Source: Haemophilus_D parainfluenzae_AD (GTDB lineage Bacteria > Pseudomonadota > Gammaproteobacteria > Enterobacterales > Pasteurellaceae). From it: a stretch of DNA of 64,000 nucleotides. Positions 60,581-64,000 of the stretch are shown piece by piece; position 1 is the stretch's first letter, and each line of letters starts with the position of its first letter. The position numbers and the translations under genes are program-made. The DNA lies in NCBI RefSeq assembly GCF_001679325.1, contig NZ_LZMX01000027.1, one strand, 5' to 3'. Under the pieces are notes generated by a model. It ran no database searches, was not told the origin of the DNA, and worked only from the letters and a program-made list of their open reading frames with translations.

Positions 60581-61153
60581 ATGAAATCAACACAGCAGAC
60601 GCTTCGCAATCAACTCCGTCAACAAATTCGTAAAACACGAGCAAATTTGACCGCACTTCAGCAGCAACAGGCGGAAGACTCCATCACTCAACAAGCGCTT
60701 GCATTAATTGAAGAACGAAATGCACAGCATATTGCCCTGTATGTTTCCTTTGATGGTGAAATCTCCACAGAGAAACTTATCAAAACCCTTTGGGCGCAAG
60801 GTAAACAGGTTTATTTGCCTGTCTTGCATCCTTTCAATCCGAATCACCTTTTGTTTTTACGTTATTTGCCTGATACTCCGATGCTGAAAAATAAATTTGG
60901 CATTTGGGAGCCAAAACTCAATGTTCAGAGCGTATTGCCTTTAGAGGAATTAGATATTCTTTTTACGCCACTCGTCGCGTTTGACAAACAAGGTAATCGT
61001 CTAGGTATGGGTGGTGGTTTTTATGATCGCACCTTACAACATTGGCAGAAGTCTTCTTTTATCCCAGTGGGATTAGCTCATCAATGTCAGCAAGTCGAAC
61101 AGCTTCCAACAGAAGCGTGGGACGTGCCACTTCATCAAATCTTAGTTGCTTAA
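60581..61153 (+). CDS. ygfA: 5-formyltetrahydrofolate cyclo-ligase
   Basis: A 190-residue ATP-dependent enzyme that converts 5-formyl-THF to 5,10-methenyl-THF. The conserved tail motif LGMGGGFYDRTLQHW and the FVAFDKQGNRLG-type block (LVAFDKQGNRLG) are present. The open frame reaches back through the 6S RNA to 60485; ATG at 60581 starts the family-like MKSTQQTLRNQLR. Its ribosome-binding site is weak, so translation may depend on the 6S-ygfA transcript. An uptake signal encodes LTALQ. Confidence 0.93.
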   Translation: MKSTQQTLRNQLRQQIRKTRANLTALQQQQAEDSITQQALALIEERNAQHIALYVSFDGEISTEKLIKTLWAQGKQVYLPVLHPFNPNHLLFLRYLPDTPMLKNKFGIWEPKLNVQSVLPLEELDILFTPLVAFDKQGNRLGMGGGFYDRTLQHWQKSSFIPVGLAHQCQQVEQLPTEAWDVPLHQILVA

Positions 61154-61207
61154 ACCTATCAAGAAGTAAAGTTTGATAGAAAAAATTAAAAATAGTTGAT
61201 TTTTTCT

Positions 61208-61236
61208 CTTGAAATACCAAAAAAGGGTCTTATTTA
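61208..61236 (+). promoter_or_regulatory. Possible sigma-32 promoter of clpB
   Basis: CTTGAAA (61208-61214) is a perfect heat-shock -35; 14 bp later CTTATTTA (61229-61236) is a weak match to the CCCCATNT -10. The position suits clpB. Confidence 0.4.
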
Positions 61237-61288
61237 ATTACTCATAAAGGGGATGACCCCAACAATTTTATGCAGGAGAAGATAAGAT

Positions 61289-63859
61289 ATGAATATTGAA
61301 AAATTTACCACTAAATTCCAACAAGCACTCAGTGAAGCGCAGTCATTAGCGCTTGGTAAAGATAATCAGTTTATCGAACCAGTGCATTTATTGGCCGCAC
61401 TTTTAAATCAACAAGACGGTTCAATTGCACCGATTTTGACAGCAAGTGGCGTGAATGTCGCGTTATTACGTAATGAATTAAACGCAGAATTGAATAAATT
61501 GCCACAAGTGTCAGGTAATGGCGGAGACGTGCAAATTTCTCGTCAATTACTCAACTTATTGAATTTATGTGACAAATTAGCACAACAAAAACAAGATAAA
61601 TTTATTTCCAGTGAATTGTTCTTATTAGCGGCTCTTGAAGAGCGCGGTGCATTAAATGACATTTTGAAAAAATGTGGTGCGAAAAAAGAACAAATTTTAC
61701 AAGCGATTCAACATATTCGCGGAGGACAAAGCGTGAACGATCAAAATGCAGAAGAAAGCAGACAAGCTCTTGAAAAATATACGATTGATTTAACAGCTAG
61801 TGCTGAAAGTGGCAAACTCGACCCGGTTATTGGTCGTGATGAAGAAATTCGTCGAGCCATTCAAGTATTGCAACGTCGTACCAAAAACAACCCAGTATTA
61901 ATCGGTGAGCCTGGTGTAGGTAAAACCGCTATTGTAGAAGGTTTGGCACAACGTATTGTCAATGGTGAAGTACCGGAAGGCTTGAAAAACAAACGTGTCC
62001 TTTCTTTAGATATGGGTGCCTTGATTGCAGGTGCAAAATATCGTGGTGAATTTGAAGAACGTTTAAAAGCGGTATTAAATGAACTTGCAAAAGAAGAAGG
62101 TCGCGTGATCCTCTTTATTGATGAAATCCATACCATGGTTGGTGCAGGTAAAACTGACGGTGCGATGGATGCAGGTAACTTATTAAAACCAAGTTTGGCA
62201 CGTGGTGAATTACACTGTGTGGGTGCAACAACGTTAGACGAATATCGTCAATATATCGAGAAAGATGCGGCGCTTGAACGTCGTTTCCAAAAAGTCTTTG
62301 TAGATGAACCAAGTGTAGAAGATACCATTGCGATCTTACGTGGTTTGAAAGAGCGTTATGAGATCCATCACCATGTAGATATTACTGACCCAGCAATCGT
62401 AGCAGCGGCAACACTTTCGCATCGTTATATTTCCGATCGTCAATTGCCGGATAAAGCCATCGACTTAATCGATGAGGCGGCTTCTAGTATCCGTATGGAA
62501 ATTGACTCTAAACCTGAGCCGCTTGATCGTCTTGAACGCCGTATCATCCAATTAAAATTGGAACAACAGGCGTTACAAAAAGAAGAAGACGAAGCAAGCC
62601 GTAAACGTTTAGACATGTTAGAAAAAGAACTTTCTGACAAAGAACGTGAATATGCTGAGCTTGAAGAAGTATGGAAGTCAGAAAAAGCAGCGCTTTCAGG
62701 TTCTCAACACATCAAACAAGAGTTAGATGCAGCGAAAACTGAAATGGAGCAAGCACGTCGTGCTGGCGATTTAAGCAAAATGTCTGAGCTTCAATATGGT
62801 CGTATTCCTGAATTGGAAAAACAACTTGCTGCCGCTGAAACCGGTGAAGGCAAAGAAATGAGCCTATTGCGCTATCGTGTAACTGATGAAGAAATTGCCG
62901 AAGTGCTTTCTAAAGCAACGGGTATCCCAGTTTCTAAAATGATGGAAGGTGAGAAAGAAAAACTCTTACGCATGGAAGAAGAATTGCACAAACGTGTGAT
63001 CGGTCAAGAAGAAGCAGTCGATGCCGTTGCAAACGCGATTCGTCGTAGCCGTGCAGGGCTTTCTGATCCTAACCGCCCAATTGGTTCTTTCTTATTCTTA
63101 GGTCCAACTGGTGTGGGTAAAACTGAGCTTTGCAAAACATTGGCGAAATTCCTCTTTGACAGCGAAGATGCGATGGTGCGTATCGATATGTCAGAGTTTA
63201 TGGAAAAACACAGCGTATCTCGTTTAGTGGGTGCGCCTCCAGGATATGTAGGCTATGAAGAAGGTGGTTACCTAACTGAGGCTGTACGTCGTCGTCCATA
63301 TTCGGTGATTTTGCTTGATGAAGTGGAAAAAGCCCATGCGGATGTATTCAATATCTTGTTACAAGTATTGGATGATGGTCGTTTAACTGATGGTCAAGGC
63401 CGTACTGTGGACTTCCGTAACACGGTGGTGATTATGACCTCTAACTTGGGTTCTGATTTGATCCAAGGTAGCAAAGACGAAAGCTATGGTGAAATGAAAG
63501 CCTTAGTGATGTCTGTGGTGAGTCAACATTTCCGTCCGGAATTCATCAACCGTATTGACGAAACTGTGGTATTCCACCCACTTGGTAAAGACAACATCCG
63601 TGCGATTGCAAGCATCCAATTAGAACGTTTAGCAAAACGTATGGAAACTCGTGGTTACGAATTGGTGTTTACCGAAGCGTTATTAGATTTCATTGGTGAA
63701 GTGGGTTACGACCCAATTTATGGGGCGCGTCCATTAAAACGTGCAATCCAACAAGAGATCGAAAACAGCTTGGCACAACAAGTTCTATCTGGTCAATTAT
63801 TACCAGGTAAAGTAGTCACAGTGGATTATGTGGATGGCAAAGTTCAAGCCAGACAATAA
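61289..63859 (+). CDS. clpB: Protein disaggregase ClpB
   Basis: An 856-residue AAA+ hexameric chaperone that extracts proteins from aggregates with DnaK. Order: Clp-N repeats (1-145), AAA-1 with GEPGVGKTAIVEG (about 206-218), the coiled-coil M domain (about 405-525; ELERRIIQLKLEQQALQKEED region), AAA-2 with GPTGVGKTELCKT (about 607) and the C-terminal domain. AGGAGAAG precedes the ATG. Likely heat-inducible. Confidence 0.97.
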   Translation: MNIEKFTTKFQQALSEAQSLALGKDNQFIEPVHLLAALLNQQDGSIAPILTASGVNVALLRNELNAELNKLPQVSGNGGDVQISRQLLNLLNLCDKLAQQKQDKFISSELFLLAALEERGALNDILKKCGAKKEQILQAIQHIRGGQSVNDQNAEESRQALEKYTIDLTASAESGKLDPVIGRDEEIRRAIQVLQRRTKNNPVLIGEPGVGKTAIVEGLAQRIVNGEVPEGLKNKRVLSLDMGALIAGAKYRGEFEERLKAVLNELAKEEGRVILFIDEIHTMVGAGKTDGAMDAGNLLKPSLARGELHCVGATTLDEYRQYIEKDAALERRFQKVFVDEPSVEDTIAILRGLKERYEIHHHVDITDPAIVAAATLSHRYISDRQLPDKAIDLIDEAASSIRMEIDSKPEPLDRLERRIIQLKLEQQALQKEEDEASRKRLDMLEKELSDKEREYAELEEVWKSEKAALSGSQHIKQELDAAKTEMEQARRAGDLSKMSELQYGRIPELEKQLAAAETGEGKEMSLLRYRVTDEEIAEVLSKATGIPVSKMMEGEKEKLLRMEEELHKRVIGQEEAVDAVANAIRRSRAGLSDPNRPIGSFLFLGPTGVGKTELCKTLAKFLFDSEDAMVRIDMSEFMEKHSVSRLVGAPPGYVGYEEGGYLTEAVRRRPYSVILLDEVEKAHADVFNILLQVLDDGRLTDGQGRTVDFRNTVVIMTSNLGSDLIQGSKDESYGEMKALVMSVVSQHFRPEFINRIDETVVFHPLGKDNIRAIASIQLERLAKRMETRGYELVFTEALLDFIGEVGYDPIYGARPLKRAIQQEIENSLAQQVLSGQLLPGKVVTVDYVDGKVQARQ

Positions 63860-63869
63860 TTTGTAAAAT

Positions 63870-63905
63870 GAAAAGCCATTTAGTGAAAGCTAAATGGCTT
63901 TTTTA
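63870..63905 (+). terminator. clpB terminator
   Basis: AAAAGCCATTTA (63871-63882) pairs with TAAATGGCTTTT (63891-63902). Confidence 0.92.
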
Positions 63906-63971
63906 TGCTTTGGTAAAAGATAAAATAGGGTAGAATGACGCTATTTATTGCGTATAAAAATGAGGAAAAAA

Positions 63972-64000
63972 ATGACCGCACTTTTAAAAATAGGTTTAGT
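63972..64000 (+). CDS. 5' end of a gene cut by the window (possibly mog)
   Basis: ATG at 63972 follows GAGGAA and reads MTALLKIGLV, then the window ends. This resembles the start of molybdopterin adenylyltransferase (Mog), whose members begin with an IGLVSxSDRAS block, but ten residues do not settle it. The first codons contain an uptake signal. Confidence 0.45.

Noticed and set aside
1..64000. CRISPR arrays, tRNA genes, rRNA genes, prophage
   Set aside because: No regularly spaced repeats, cloverleaf sequences, rRNA blocks or phage structural genes were recognised on either strand.

Overview
The window is a chromosomal segment of a Pasteurellaceae bacterium, most like Haemophilus and probably near H. 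parainfluenzae. The Hin-type DNA uptake signal sequence (AAGTGCGGT / ACCGCACTT) is scattered throughout, often as inverted pairs that double as terminators. Gene content and local order (tatABC near gdhA, rpsP-rimM-trmD-rplS, rplU-rpmA-EamA-obgE, purH-purD-glyA, nhaB/fadR divergent, bamD-6S RNA-ygfA-clpB) are those of Haemophilus. The species is an inference. No rRNA, tRNA, CRISPR array or prophage was found.

Positions 1-5900 are accessory. The first 3.7 kb is strikingly AT-rich and encodes a protein with an N-terminal PD-(D/E)XK nuclease-like domain joined to an N6-adenine methyltransferase, followed by a two-domain DNA-specificity subunit. This layout resembles BcgI-type (Type IIB) or minimal Type I restriction-modification. 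The tail of another gene overlaps its start, so the operon begins outside the window. A 617-bp spacer then holds a frameshifted gene relic. After it come an IS1595/ISXO2-type transposase and a 161-codon companion gene of unknown function.

Positions 6000-20400 are core genome: twin-arginine translocase (tatABC), hemB, gdhA, the rpsP-rimM-trmD-rplS translation operon, rho, argH behind a probable tandem ArgR operator, a small exported protein, yajQ, serB divergent from ytjB, and tktA. Positions 20400-31700 hold a tandem glycine riboswitch controlling a Na+/amino-acid symporter, raiA converging on an overlooked 47-residue basic protein, mltF, a cold-shock/RNA-decay cluster (pnp-nlpI-deaD), a YhcH protein and a thiosulfate-uptake pair (yeeE plus a TusA-like gene). 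Positions 31800-43600 carry cysteine desulfidase (cyuA) with a cupin gene, polA, zapA, queH, ispB, rplU-rpmA, an EamA transporter, obgE, the alternative ribosomal proteins L36B and L31B behind a Fur-like box, smpB and arcA.

Positions 43700-64000 carry dsbD, a DoxX protein, purH (PurR operator) and purD separated by a large inverted-repeat element, a DUF711 gene, a lipoprotein gene, glyA, a DUF1294 gene, dsbB, nhaB, fadR, the rsmE-algH-ruvX operon, pgeF, rluD, bamD, 6S RNA, ygfA, clpB and the first codons of another gene.

The strongest candidates for something less described are the fused nuclease-methyltransferase/specificity locus with its unseen upstream partner, the 47-residue basic protein beside the hibernation factor, the glycine riboswitch whose downstream hairpin hides the symporter ribosome-binding site, the iron-type operator on the alternative ribosomal proteins, and the structured inverted repeat inside the purHD operon. 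Several start codons were moved inward from the longest open frame where a Shine-Dalgarno sequence or family alignment favours a later start; these are noted per gene.
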